From: Magnaporthiopsis rhizophila
Lineage: Eukaryota > Ascomycota > Sordariomycetes > Magnaporthales > Magnaporthaceae
Length of the DNA: 45,497 nucleotides
Direction of reading: 5' to 3'
NCBI GenBank assembly: GCA_003049465.1
Contig: PYSS01000188.1
Coordinates: forward strand, 1-45,497
The notes beneath the pieces are model-generated. The model saw nothing but the letters and a program-made list of their open reading frames with translations. It had not been told where the DNA came from and ran no database searches. Below, in pieces: positions 34,216-44,401 of this stretch. The stretch's first letter is position 1; each line of letters opens with the position of its first letter. Made by a program: the position numbers and the translations under genes.

Positions 34216-34743
34216 AGTCTGAAATAGACACTAGAAGGGGGGCAAGATGGCGTCTAGCAGGCCATGTCTCGGTGCTGTGTCAAGAGCAATCGGCGTGATG
34301 TGGGCGTGTGTTATAGGGCCCGGTTTGCGAGGGCAATAGCGATGCGCGTCCTCGACGACGTGGGAGATTCTACAAAATGTTAACCTAAAGCCTGGCCACC
34401 GAAGCGCGTTGAACGCGCCAGAAACCGCGATTGAACTTCGTCACGACGCAACTAATGAATTCCAGTGGGTCCGAAGGGTCCGATGTCGTGCATCCAAACT
34501 CTCTGTGATTGGACGGGCCCTCCCGACCTAGAGGGCGCTGGCAGTTCGGGGGTGGGCCCGCCAAAAAATACCAGAACGATAACGAAAAGCTGAAGTGCCG
34601 ATAAGGACCCTGGCGACAAAAAATGCACCTACCTTGGTGGGCGGGATGCCCGCTGGAAAAAAAAAATACTTGGGCTAGATTCACTCGATCGACTTCTTAT
34701 ATGTATTGACTTATACATTCCTCCTAGCTGAGGGCCTAAGGTC
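34216..34743. promoter_or_regulatory. shared divergent promoter of the Mit1-like and MRM1 genes
   Basis: 528 bp separate two divergent start codons. The MRM1-proximal end is AT-rich, with TTATATGTATTGACTTATAC just upstream of the start codon. No specific factor-binding site is recognised. Confidence 0.5.
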
Positions 34744-36798
34744 ATGATACTAGGTAGATATTCCTGCGCCTTTGGCTTGCGCGCTTTGACTCTCTCGCCA
34801 AGACCCCATCTCCTCGTTCAAGTCGGCACTCGTCCCTCATCCTCTCTCTCCGCGGTCTACCGCGGCTTGCGTCGATCTGAACGGCTGGACCGCAAGGGCC
34901 ACAGTCCCTATCGCGGCGATGCACGCCCGTCGACAAAAGGGAGATCCCGGGCGGCTGTCGAGAGCGACCCCTCTGAGAAGATCGATTTCAAGATCCGGAA
35001 GGGCAAAAAAGACATTGCCGAGCCGTCTAAGCCTAAACGCCCGTCGCGTAGCGCAAGGTTCAATGACCCTACGGATCCGTTTGGCAAGAAGAGTCTGGTG
35101 TATAAGCTGAAAACCGGACAGCTCAGGGACGAGCTGTCAGCCCTCCAAAACAAGGATGCGAAGGCGGCGCAGGCGCAGACCGAGGACGACTTCTGGGGCA
35201 CCGCCAAGCCCCCGCCGACGTCCAGGTCGCGGAGCGCCCCGCCAAGGCGAGGAAAGCCGAAGTCTTCACCCTCGACACCGCCATGGGGCGGTCGCGGTCG
35301 TAAGAATCCCCACCACTTGCGCTTTGAGTCCTCTCTGAAGAGTGATTTCAGGAGAAGCGAGAGGCCGGCGTCAGAGGGAGCCCGGCGACCAGATATGGGG
35401 GGTCGCAACTACCGCACTCGGGACTCCACAGGAGCCCATAGCCGCGAATATGGTGCAGCTCCTCCCAGCCGCAACATAGAAGCTCCTCGTAGCGGCGACT
35501 ATGGCGCACCTCCAAATCGCGACGCTGAAGATCCTCGCAGCGGCTATAATGAAACTCCTCGCAGCCGCGACGTGGAAGCGTTTCGAAGTCGCGACTCGGA
35601 AGCTCCTCTCAACCGCGAATATGGCGCTCCTCGCCGTCCCGATGTGGAGGCTCCTCGCGGTCACGGCCATGAAGCTCCTCGCAGCCGCGACTCGGAAGCT
35701 CCTCGAAATCGCGACTATAGCGCTCCTCGCAGTCAAAGTGTGGAGAGGTACAGCGCCCAAGATTATGGGGAATTTGGAGATCGTCCAGAGCCGAGTGTAG
35801 CAGCCATCAAGTACACTACCGCCGCATCCCAGTTCCTGTACGGGGCTTTTGTGGTGGAAGAAGCACTGAGGGCGTCCCGGAGAAAGCTGTATCACCTTTA
35901 CATATATGGAGGTGCGAACCGCGAGAACGTCGGGCGGGACAAGGCCATTGAGAAGCTGGCGGCAGAAAGGGGTGTCAAGGTGACGACGCTGGGAGAGCAT
36001 GACCAGAAGCTCATGTCCAAGATGAGCCAGGGCCGCCCTCACAACGGCTATATCCTGGAGGCATCGCCGCTCCCGCAACCCCCGGTCACAGCACTCGGGC
36101 CTTTGGCCACCGAAAAGAGCGAGAGCGGTGGTGTCGACAGCAACTCGTTCGGCATTGTGCTAGGGCACCAGACAGCTGAAGACTTGGCGATAAACGGCAA
36201 GGACACCGTTGTGCAGGCCCGCAGCGGCCAGCATAAGCCGCTTGTCCTTCTGCTCGACCACGTTCTCGACCCGGGCAACCTCGGAGCAATCCTCCGGACG
36301 GCGAGCTTCCTCGGTGCCAGCGCGGTGGCCATTTCGACCAAGAATTCGGCAACCTTGACTCCCGTGGCGCTCAAGGCGTCGGCGGGTGCATCCGAGACCA
36401 TTCCCCTCTTCGCCGTCGACTCACCGGTCAGCTTCCTGGAAGGGTCCAGGGAGGCGGGCTGGAAGGTCTACGCGGCCGTGGCCTCACACTCCGGGTCACA
36501 CCACCGCGAACACACCGACATTTACGGTGTCGAGGAGAGTGATCCGCTCGCGTCTGACCCTTGCATTCTCGTCGTTGGCAGCGAGGGTGAAGGGCTGCCG
36601 CGGATGCTTAAGGCCAAGGCCGATATTGAGATCAGCATCCCGAACCAGTCGGGCTCGCTCACAGTCGACAGTCTGAACGTCAGTGTCGCTGCCGCCTTGC
36701 TCTGTTCGGCCTTCATGAGAGGTCCCAACCTGTCAGCAATGCCGCGCCGGCGAGGTGGACCCGCTAAGAGCCATGAGCTTGGGATTTGGGAGGCCTGA
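34744..36798 (+). CDS. mrm1: mitochondrial rRNA 2'-O-ribose methyltransferase (SpoU family)
   Basis: Intronless gene of 684 residues resembling MRM1, which methylates a ribose in the peptidyl-transferase region of the mitochondrial large-subunit rRNA. The first 60 residues are Arg/Ser/Leu-rich with almost no acid, fitting a mitochondrial presequence. A charged linker and an eight-residue repeat follow (residues about 236-342). The substrate-binding domain starts at FLYGAFVVEEALRASRRKLYHLYIY near 360. The SpoU knot motifs are LDHVLDPGNLGAILRTA near 503, ILVVGSEGEGL near 608 and SLNVSVAAALL near 644. Yeast Mrm1 has 412 residues, so the excess lies in the N-terminal low-complexity part. SpoU enzymes use S-adenosylmethionine. 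Confidence 0.9.
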   Translation: MILGRYSCAFGLRALTLSPRPHLLVQVGTRPSSSLSAVYRGLRRSERLDRKGHSPYRGDARPSTKGRSRAAVESDPSEKIDFKIRKGKKDIAEPSKPKRPSRSARFNDPTDPFGKKSLVYKLKTGQLRDELSALQNKDAKAAQAQTEDDFWGTAKPPPTSRSRSAPPRRGKPKSSPSTPPWGGRGRKNPHHLRFESSLKSDFRRSERPASEGARRPDMGGRNYRTRDSTGAHSREYGAAPPSRNIEAPRSGDYGAPPNRDAEDPRSGYNETPRSRDVEAFRSRDSEAPLNREYGAPRRPDVEAPRGHGHEAPRSRDSEAPRNRDYSAPRSQSVERYSAQDYGEFGDRPEPSVAAIKYTTAASQFLYGAFVVEEALRASRRKLYHLYIYGGANRENVGRDKAIEKLAAERGVKVTTLGEHDQKLMSKMSQGRPHNGYILEASPLPQPPVTALGPLATEKSESGGVDSNSFGIVLGHQTAEDLAINGKDTVVQARSGQHKPLVLLLDHVLDPGNLGAILRTASFLGASAVAISTKNSATLTPVALKASAGASETIPLFAVDSPVSFLEGSREAGWKVYAAVASHSGSHHREHTDIYGVEESDPLASDPCILVVGSEGEGLPRMLKAKADIEISIPNQSGSLTVDSLNVSVAAALLCSAFMRGPNLSAMPRRRGGPAKSHELGIWEA
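35452..35752 (+). repeat. 24-bp (eight-residue) tandem repeat in the MRM1 gene
   Basis: About twelve degenerate copies of a unit encoding RDxEAPRS (variants GDYGAPPN, REYGAPRR, HGHEAPRS). Both the DNA (GCTCCTCGCAGCCGCGACT core) and the protein repeat with this period. It is in frame and lies between the presequence and the catalytic domain. Confidence 0.85.
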
Positions 36799-37676
36799 TG
36801 GATAGGGAATTTGAACGCACGACAGTCTTAACAGGCTCTTCAGATGTGTTTGAATGTACGATAAAATATACCACAATGTAACTATGATACTCGGATAAAT
36901 GTAAAGATAGATCGAGACGTGATTAGGTACTATTTGATGATACTAATCTTCGAGAGGAAGAGCTGCTTGAGATGACCCAGAAAAATGCGGTCGTGGTTGA
37001 CGGGTGGGCCAAGCACAAGGAAGGACCGGCGTTGGTTATGTCTTGATAAATCAGGGAACGTCGTAAGGCGCACGCCATAAATCGAAAATGCGTAAAAAAG
37101 ATTTTTCGAAATCATAAGTAAAACAATAAAGTCTTAAAATACTAGTCGAATCCGCAGAATATCGTGTAAAATGTTTTTGCAGAGAATCCCGTTGGGTGGT
37201 CAGGCAACAATCAATCTGGCGTCCAAATTTCAGGGGCTGTTAATATTTACAGCGCATGAGGTGAGGCGTGGACCCAACCAACCACCTCAAAAAAAAAAAA
37301 ATGTTGTCGGAACACGTCCACGCCCACGCCCAGCCATCCCCGGCGGCACCACGGGACCTCGTAGCCCAAGCACGCAGCGCCAGCCCGCGCACTCCTCCTT
37401 TTTTTTTTGAGATGGCAACGAGGCCGCACTTATTGGAGTATCCAAGCCCCTGTTATCCCACAGCAACGCTCCTTTGAGGCTGCCCAAGACATCCGCGCCC
37501 TACTCGTCGCCATCCCGGGCAAGGTCTCCCATCGACGGCCGTCATCCCCGCGTTCCTCCGATTCCTCCCGTCGAGGTCGTGACGACTCCCTGACTAGCGG
37601 CAGCGCCAGTCCCTTTTGAATGGTCGAATCTGAACCTTAAGGGCGTGAGATTGGCTGGCTTGGGCCGTCAAACAGC
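36799..37676. other. intergenic region between MRM1 and the Cys-rich GPI gene
   Basis: Relatively AT-rich just downstream of MRM1 (36830-37200). It contains a 61-codon minus frame at 36930-37115 with no recognised family, an A-run near 37290-37301 and a T-run near 37400-37408. No supported gene is seen. Confidence 0.45.
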
Positions 37677-39144
37677 ATGTGGCTCGCACGCCCGATATGC
37701 GCCCTTCCGGTGCCGCTGCTACTGCTTGTCGATGCGGCGGTGGCCGCCGCTGCCGACCAGCAGCAACAGCAGCAGAACAACCAGCCGCTCCCGATAGCCA
37801 TCCGGAAAATGGCCCCCGACCAAGGCGAGAAGTTCTTTCCGCACTACGTTGCCTTCCCGTTCCTCCCTAGCGAAGACAGCGTCGAGAGGCCTTTCGTTGC
37901 AGCAGATGGGGCACCGCCACACCTCGTCAGACGATCACGACCAGCACATGCCGGCAGAGACACGGCTGAAGCGGACGGATCCGGAGACTCGAACGGAGCT
38001 GCAGCGGTGCAGAGGTCAGTGGAAGCCCGCTTTCGCCCGGCGTTCGCTGCCCACCTGGACTACCGCCCTCGCTTGAGCGGCCAAGAGTCGGCGAATGAGG
38101 CAGAGACCGAGGCGGAGAAACTCTCCAGGCGGGCAGCACGCGCTCTGGCACACCTCGAACGCCGCCAATGGGGATGCCCGGCGGGCACCAAGAGCTGCAC
38201 GTCCATCAACCAACCCAACGCCTGCTGCCGTGACGGCGAGACGTGCTACTCCATCACCGACACTGGCCTCGGCTCCGTCGGATGCTGCGCCACCGGCAGC
38301 ACCTGCGGCGGCACTCTCAACAACTGCGCGCGCGGCGACACGGCCTGCCCCTCGGAGCTGGGCGGCGGCTGCTGCATCGCTGGCTTCGTGTGCCAGGGCA
38401 TAGGATGTAAGTTGGTTCTCTGCCGTCTGCCTCATCACTTCACCCCATGAATCCCTGCTGACCAACGTTTATTTTTTCTCCCCTTACATAGGTGTCCGCC
38501 TCTCCACCACATCCCGGACCCAGCCTCCCACCAGCACGACCACCACACCGTCGACGCCGCCTCCTCCACCCCCACCAACCACCACGTCAACCACGCCCAG
38601 CAGCAGCAGCACACCGCAGCCCACGACCACACCTTCAGCCACGGCGGAGACCACAACCACCAGGCCGAGCGACAGCGGCAAACTCCCCGTGCGGCCCACG
38701 GCGACAGACACAGATGGCTTCCCCCCAGGCTACTGCCCGACAGGCTTCTACCCCTGCGTTGCGCGCGCCGGCGGCGGCTGCTGCCAGACGGGGCGCGACT
38801 GCGCCACCACCAGCTGTCCGCCCCCGGCCTCCTCCACCACCATTATCGAGAGCGGCGGCGCCACCGTCGTCGTGCCCCTACCCGTCCCCGCGGGTGCCAG
38901 TGCGAGCAGGGCGCCCACCTGCGCCGGCGGCTGGTACCTCTGCCCGGACAGCGCAGGGCCCCAGGCCGGCTGCTGCCCCTCCAACTACGCCTGCGGCGCC
39001 GCCAGCTGCACCCTCACCGCCGACGGTGCCGGGGCCACGGTGCAAAAGGAGCGCCCCAATGGTGCGGCGGCGGCGGCGAGGCTTGTGGGCTGCGCCGGTG
39101 CCGCCGTGGCCAGTTTCCTGGTCTCCTTGGCGCATTTTCTCTGA
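37677..39144 (+). CDS. secreted Cys-rich GPI-anchored protein
   Basis: Predicted cell-surface protein of 460 residues. Exon 1 is 37677-38406 and exon 2 is 38492-39144, with an 85-nt intron (GTAAGT donor). A signal peptide (residues 1 to about 25) is followed by a short Gln/Asn run. A cysteine-rich module with repeated CC pairs covers residues about 167-244 (CPAGTKSC, NACCRDGETC, VGCCATGSTC, GGCCIAGFVCQ). A Ser/Thr/Pro mucin-like linker is next, then two further modules of the form CPTGFYPC...GGCCQTGRDC and CAGGWYLCP...AGCCPSNYAC. The C terminus is a small-residue and hydrophobic GPI-type tail (AAAARLVGCAGAAVASFLVSL). A KR/RR-rich stretch near residue 152-162 could be cleaved by kexin. The family resembles uncharacterised fungal wall proteins; no enzymatic domain is seen. 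Confidence 0.8.
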
Positions 39145-40941
39145 ACGGACATCCCCCATTCGATCCGGTCACGGGGAACAACCAGCAGCAAGCAACCACG
39201 AATGGAGCGAACCAAGGTTAATGATTTTTTCGTGATATCATAAAGCTTAAAAGCAAACGAATCCGGCGCTATACATACAGCATTTACGAGCATATGTGAC
39301 ATTGAAGGACGATATCGAGATAGACTGGAATGTGGGCTAGAGCTGGAATGTAATCTTGGCAGCAAGCAACTTGCATATATAGCCATCTAAAGGGAGTTGA
39401 AAGGATTTGCTTTGAACATATTAGATCAAGCGCATATACACTAAAACATGATAGATTTCTAGGAGAGCGGCGGCACACTTGCTACTCAGTCTACGTGAAG
39501 AATGTGATGCTGTCATCCTTTTCCACTCGTTTTCTTGAGCTCCCTGTTTTTTTCTTTTTTTTTTTTTTCTTTTTTTTCCACCAGTCCCCGCTCCAGCTCT
39601 CTCCAGCAAACACATGGGCTTATGGGCTTCCCCGATCAAATGATAAAAGAGATTTTTATTAAGAAGGCACTAGGCGGCTGGGAACTGATGCCAGTTTGTG
39701 AAAGTTGGGCTGTCATTGCCGTGTTCGTCCGCCTGACTGCCTCAGTTATCTAAGTCAAAGATTCCATTTTAGGGAGGAAGATTATTTAGGTAGGCGCGAC
39801 TTGATATCAATGCCCAAAGCAGACTTTTCGCACTGGCTGCCTGCTAGGTTTTTTCTTTTCCCCCTAGTCTACACCCAACAGCTTCCGGCACTCTGTCTTC
39901 TTTTTTTCATTTCCCTCCACCTAGCTTACCAGAATCTCCTTGTCAATAGCATCCCGATGTCATCCGGGGCCCAGCTCTCTCTGGTGCCAAGCCAGCCAGT
40001 CCTTGGACAGAACATCATCGAGCTGACGGCCGCAGCACTCCCTGCGGCTAAAATGAAGTCCATCAGGGACTCTTTGCCGCCTTCTCCCCCAGCTACCAGA
40101 CGGTGACGATAAGGAGAATGACAAGATTCTCGAGCCCAGATGAAGATATCTCTGACTCCGGTCGCGCCGCGGTTCCTGCCTTAGGTACGCCAAAGGGTTC
40201 CTCCACGCCCATAAGCATCACGGTTTCCGGTGTCGACACAGCCGGGGACTCCTCCGGCTCACCCAGCACCACGGTTCGTGAGCCAATCACGCCCGAGGAT
40301 TCCCCCGCGTCCGGGAGCATCATAGGCTCTGCCCTGGCTACAGCTGGTCATTGCCCTCTTCCACGACGTGTCGGATTCGCCGAGGAGCCCACCGTCAAGC
40401 AAACGAAGCCTGGACTCTTTTCCACACCCTCGGCGAGCTGTCTGAAGACGGCTTCGGGAACTACCTTGGCTAGCGCTCATCACAGCTATCGATAGACGAC
40501 CGATCGCAAGGTTTCTCCTATGGTTCGGAGGCCTTCCAATCGGCCGCACGAAGCATCCTATCCACACAAAAATTGAGTCTCGAGCTTCTAAGATGTGATG
40601 GGCAAAACAACGTCCGACGAGGTGGTCAACCATGTGCGCTTCTAAGGCCCATATCGACTTACGTCTTCTTCCTCTTCGCCAAGGACGTTTGCAGCTGCCT
40701 ACGCACCATTTACCCATTCATCGACGCCGGCATCCCGCTCGCTCGAAAAACTCGGAGAAGCCCGGCGGGATTGGACTTCTTCTCACATGTACATCTCACG
40801 TGCTCACCAGTGCGGGGGATATTAGGGCACCCAATCCATTAGGCAGCAATCATGAGAATGCTTTTTAAACAGGCGCATCCACATACCATCAAAATCCGCC
40901 GCTCTCACAGGACCAGCTTTGGTTTACCCAGCCTTCTCAAG
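39145..40941. other. intergenic region with a possible broken gene
   Basis: AT-rich at 39220-39480, then a T/C-rich tract at 39540-39580. From about 39958 several overlapping plus-strand frames look coding-like in turn, but none gives a complete gene. One frame runs through a TAG at 40471-40473 to a stop at 40842. No known domain was recognised, so it is described here rather than annotated as a gene. Confidence 0.35.
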
Positions 40942-42111
40942 ATGGAGGTTTACAAAGGTCGTCTGCATTCGGACTTTATTCGAGTGCTGCGACTGCATCC
41001 CGGCGATGACGCCGACATCAAGGTCAGTATCACGACAGTGCAGCTTTCGGCTAAACCAAGCTTCATCGCCCTCTCCTACACATGGGGTAATCCACTTGAT
41101 GAGCATCACCCCTCTTACCAGGGGGACTACGACAACGTCAAACATCACCTCTGCTGCGCGGGAGAGCGCCTCCCCATCGGCCGGAACCTTTACGAAGCCC
41201 TACAACAGTTACTCCAGGGGCAGGAAAGCTCGCCGCTTTGGATCGACGCCATGTGCATCAACCAAAACGATCCCGAAGAAATCAGTCATCAGCTTTCGCT
41301 CATGCCCCGCATTTACGACGAAGCATCGCAGGTGATTGTCTGGCTTAGCAAGGAAGACCCCACCGCCCACGAGGCCATCCAAACGCTAGATGGCTTGCAG
41401 TGTCAAATATTGGAGGCGACATTCGGCGGGCCTACCAGTGGCCTTTCTACTCCCATTCCTGCCCGGAAGAGAAGGGCGGTTGCAAATCTTTTCCGACGAA
41501 GATGGTTTAGTAGGGTCTGGACCCTACAGGAAGCCGTGTTGCCAGCGAGAATCAGATACCTCTGCGGACCCTACAACTTGGAAGCCGACGTCGCCAATAT
41601 GTTCGCATCCGTCTTACTCCGAGATCTGGCTAGCGCCGAGGATGCCTCCAAGATTTGGGAGAGCTACGATACGCTCCCAATCGGTCAACTGAGTGCTGCG
41701 GCATGCATCGGGGGTTGGCGAGGTGTGACCTGGCCAGGGGGCGGATTCGGCGAGAGGGCATTCCTCGGATATCCAAATATCGACCACGCGCTGGAAGTAC
41801 CACGGACTTTGAAGTGGTTGGTTACTCTGGAGCTCTATGTCCACGAAACACGACCGCGGAATTGCCAGAAGCCCGAGAACAAAGTCCGCGCCCCTCTGGC
41901 TTTCGCTCTGAACAAGAAATTCACGCCAACGATGCCGGAATTTCATTTGTTAGAGAGACACGCCCGTCAGATGCTTGATTGTCGAATACCCTGGATGGAA
42001 CTGTATCTAATGTTCACGCAGTTCATCATCGACTCGATGGCAAACCGTGACATTCTGTCACGGGTCGATCCGCCGACACAGCATGTGAACGACTGGCACC
42101 CTGGCACATAG
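40942..42111 (+). CDS. short HET-domain protein (heterokaryon-incompatibility type)
   Basis: Intronless gene of 389 residues. The HET blocks are FIALSYTWGNP (residues about 42-52), SPLWIDAMCINQNDPEE (about 97-113), MPRIYDEASQVIVWL (about 120-134) and RRWFSRVWTLQEAVLP (about 186-201). A diverged KPENKVRAPLAFA block near residue 315 occupies the place of the usual DPRDKVYALLGLA, and ILSRV occurs near residue 372. HET domains trigger programmed cell death in vegetative incompatibility or related self/non-self reactions. The protein ends (NDWHPGT) where family members usually continue with a PSWVPDW motif and a further C-terminal region, so it may be truncated or a HET-only form. The start was chosen for AAGATGG and the CT-rich leader; an earlier Met at 40852 is in frame. 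Confidence 0.75.
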   Translation: MEVYKGRLHSDFIRVLRLHPGDDADIKVSITTVQLSAKPSFIALSYTWGNPLDEHHPSYQGDYDNVKHHLCCAGERLPIGRNLYEALQQLLQGQESSPLWIDAMCINQNDPEEISHQLSLMPRIYDEASQVIVWLSKEDPTAHEAIQTLDGLQCQILEATFGGPTSGLSTPIPARKRRAVANLFRRRWFSRVWTLQEAVLPARIRYLCGPYNLEADVANMFASVLLRDLASAEDASKIWESYDTLPIGQLSAAACIGGWRGVTWPGGGFGERAFLGYPNIDHALEVPRTLKWLVTLELYVHETRPRNCQKPENKVRAPLAFALNKKFTPTMPEFHLLERHARQMLDCRIPWMELYLMFTQFIIDSMANRDILSRVDPPTQHVNDWHPGT

Positions 42112-43080
42112 GTAAGGTAAGGGAATCGACCCGTTGAGATTAGGTTGTGACTACGGGGCCGACCCATTGAGGGAGTGGAGTCGCTCGTGGGGATGGGGAG
42201 AGTCAGACAACGTCGGCTAACGCACCGGGGGCGGGGGGGCGGGCAAGTTGCCTAAAAACATAAACGAGACCGCGATTAACCCGCCACCAAGGACTCACAC
42301 CACTTGGCATAATCAACGGTCTAATTTTTTTTTTTTTTCGGCAACGTAGACGAGCAAATGCGAGCGAGGGCTTTGCGCAAGTTTCCACGTGCGGATGAAG
42401 CAGAAATACCCACCCACCTATTTAAAATTAGAGAACCCCACTCCCCTACGATAAAATGGGTACCTATGGCGGCTGTTCGGCACGCTGGCCCCCGCAAAAT
42501 TGCCTTGCTAAAATTGGCGGCTCCAGTTCGATGGAAACCTCGTTGTCCCCACATGTTTATCGAGCCAGGAACCTCCCCTCACGTACCTAGGCACATACGG
42601 CGCGTTCTTCATCCCGTCCGGCTTGCATGATAGGAGAACCCTGGGTGCTGTGGTCGAGAGTCATGTCGGCCCGCTGTTCGAGTCGTGCGTCATGGAAGAT
42701 GACATAGCACTGCGACGGAGCGGGAAGTAGCCCCTGTTACACGACGCTGGGAATTCCGCCTTGGCGATGGCAATCCCCAGGGCTGAAACTTGAGGCTCTA
42801 TTGGTTGGATTAGATTATGGACCCATAAATGTCTCTGCTTTCACCTGGAGGATCTGTCAATGGCATGCTGGGCAAGGTGGGCTGGGCATTTGGGATTTCC
42901 CATCAAAGCGTTTGCTGCGAGGTCCCGTATTGGTAAAACGGTTTGGCCAAGGTGAGGATGGAGACACGCTACCCGGGCCATTATCGGCAAACCCGCGCCC
43001 TTTACACCAGTACGTATCACATCCCCTCAGGTGTCACATCCATTTATGCGCTGTTGACCTACCCTGCCAGCGTCACATCG
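42112..43080. other. gene-free stretch after the HET gene
   Basis: No supported gene. It contains a GTAAGGTAAGG sequence immediately after the HET stop codon and a T-run at about 42326-42339. The remains of the missing HET C terminus were not found on inspection. Confidence 0.4.
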
Positions 43081-43211
43081 CCTTTAGTGCTGTGGATTCA
43101 TCCTGCCAGCCCGCATATCTTCCTTCTCAGCCAACCAGATAGTTGTACAAGGGACAAAATTTTGGAGACTTTTTCCTATCTTAACGGTCGGTAGGTCGGC
43201 AGCACTCAAAG
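43081..43211 (+). mobile_element. MITE-like element, copy A
   Basis: About 131 bp bounded by near-identical inverted ends: CCTTTAGTGCTG at 43081 and CAGCACTCAAAG at 43200-43211. It aligns end to end with copy B on the other strand, including a perfect 17-bp match TCTCAGCCAACCAGATA at 43125-43141. No target-site duplication is obvious, and there is no coding capacity. Confidence 0.55.
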
Positions 43212-43579
43212 TGGGTGAGGCCTGCTTACATCCAAGGACAGTCCAACGCGCACGGGTCCATGTTAATCAAGGAAAACCACGGGTCATAGCGCGGCTGTGT
43301 ATTCTGTATGGGAGGAGATCCCGCGTTTTTCTTTTTTTGGTTGTCGACGTACGAATCCGCAGGGGAAGACATCGGAGGAGTGGCCGAGACTGGGTCTCGC
43401 CAGTCTCGGTTACGTGACAGGTATCAGGTATCGGAGGGGTGTGGGTATCCTGGAAACGCGGCGCTGATCGACCGCCCTCAGCGTCCGCTCCACCAAGCAG
43501 CCCAGTTCGCTCCAGGGCATGTCGAGTGAAGTGGGTTGCCCACGCTGGAGCCGCCCTGCATGCGAACGGTCGCCTTATT

Positions 43580-43708
43580 CCCTTGGGTGCCATGGGGTGC
43601 CCGGCGCTGGGATAGGGACAAGTTCCCCAGAATATACCCCCTGGTGAGAATATCTGGTTGGCTGAGAGAGGATATCGGCGGGTCGGGCACCTAACGGCAC
43701 TCAAGGGG
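43580..43708 (-). mobile_element. MITE-like element, copy B (inverted)
   Basis: About 129 bp with imperfect terminal inverted repeats of about 27 bp. The left end CCCTTGGGTGCCATGGGGTG and the reverse complement of the right end CCCTTGAGTGCCGTTAGGTG agree at most positions. It is related to copy A in opposite orientation; the shared core lies at 43651-43667. It is non-coding and shows no clear target-site duplication. Confidence 0.55.
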
Positions 43709-43966
43709 ATGCCGCCTCGAGGCAAGCCAGACGAGTATATAGCTTGCGTCCGCCGCCCTCCATCTTGATGTTTTTTTTTTCCTTTCTCTCCATCCTCATC
43801 GGACACTCTCTCCTAAGTCTTCACTTGAATCTTTTCCTTATTGTACTTTCCGTTTCATTCTCCTTGCCTACTCGTCACTTTTTTTGTGCTCCCCTCCGCT
43901 TTCCCTTTCCTTACAGCCAAAAACCGCGGGGCCTTTTCACAAAAAGCAAAACCGGCAACCTCCACA
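43709..43966 (+). promoter_or_regulatory. promoter and CT-rich leader of the small secreted protein gene
   Basis: A TATATAG sequence at about 43736-43742 is followed by a strongly pyrimidine-rich leader (43768-43915) running up to the start codon, a common arrangement for expressed fungal genes. Confidence 0.45.
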
Positions 43967-44401
43967 ATGCTCGCCAACCAAATCCTCCTCATCCTCGGGC
44001 TCGTCATCACGGGCGCCGTCAGTCTGCCCGTTGCCCAGGGCACCACCGACTCCGCGCCGACCATCCTCGACCACGACTTGAGCAGCAACATCCACCCTGC
44101 CGCTCTCCAGGCCCGCGCTTCCGGAGACAAGAATAAGAAGCAGCACCTCAGGCCGGGCAAGCCGGGCGCACCCCCGAACCAGTGGGCCAACCCGTTTCTC
44201 CCGAAAGTGGTTGAGAAGAAGGAAGATAAGAAGGATGATATAGCCTCTAGGATGGACCAGCATTGGACCGGGACGTCTAAGCCCGCCCCTAGGCCGGGTA
44301 CGACGAGGCCGCCCAGGGTCCCGACTAATAACAGGCAGAAGGGCAAGGGCAAGCGTGACGTCGATGAGGAGGCCGAGGAGGGTGCCGAGTACGACCAGTA
44401 A
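43967..44401 (+). CDS. small secreted basic protein, unknown function
   Basis: Intronless frame of 144 residues. The first 19-25 residues form a signal peptide (MLANQILLILGLVITGAVS). The mature part is rich in Lys, Pro and Gly, with a KEDKKDD segment and no cysteines. Near the C terminus GKGKR could be a kexin site; cleavage would release the acidic tail DVDEEAEEGAEYDQ. The start is favoured over the in-frame Met at 43841 because it gives a clean signal peptide and a CACAATG context after a CT-rich leader. I recognise no family. It could be a secreted effector-like or wall-associated protein, but the sequence does not show which. Confidence 0.6.
   Translation: MLANQILLILGLVITGAVSLPVAQGTTDSAPTILDHDLSSNIHPAALQARASGDKNKKQHLRPGKPGAPPNQWANPFLPKVVEKKEDKKDDIASRMDQHWTGTSKPAPRPGTTRPPRVPTNNRQKGKGKRDVDEEAEEGAEYDQ

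Noticed and set aside
43267..43806. 179-codon minus-strand frame
   Set aside because: It overlaps MITE-like copy B and its poly-pyrimidine flank, and has no domain or plausible start context.
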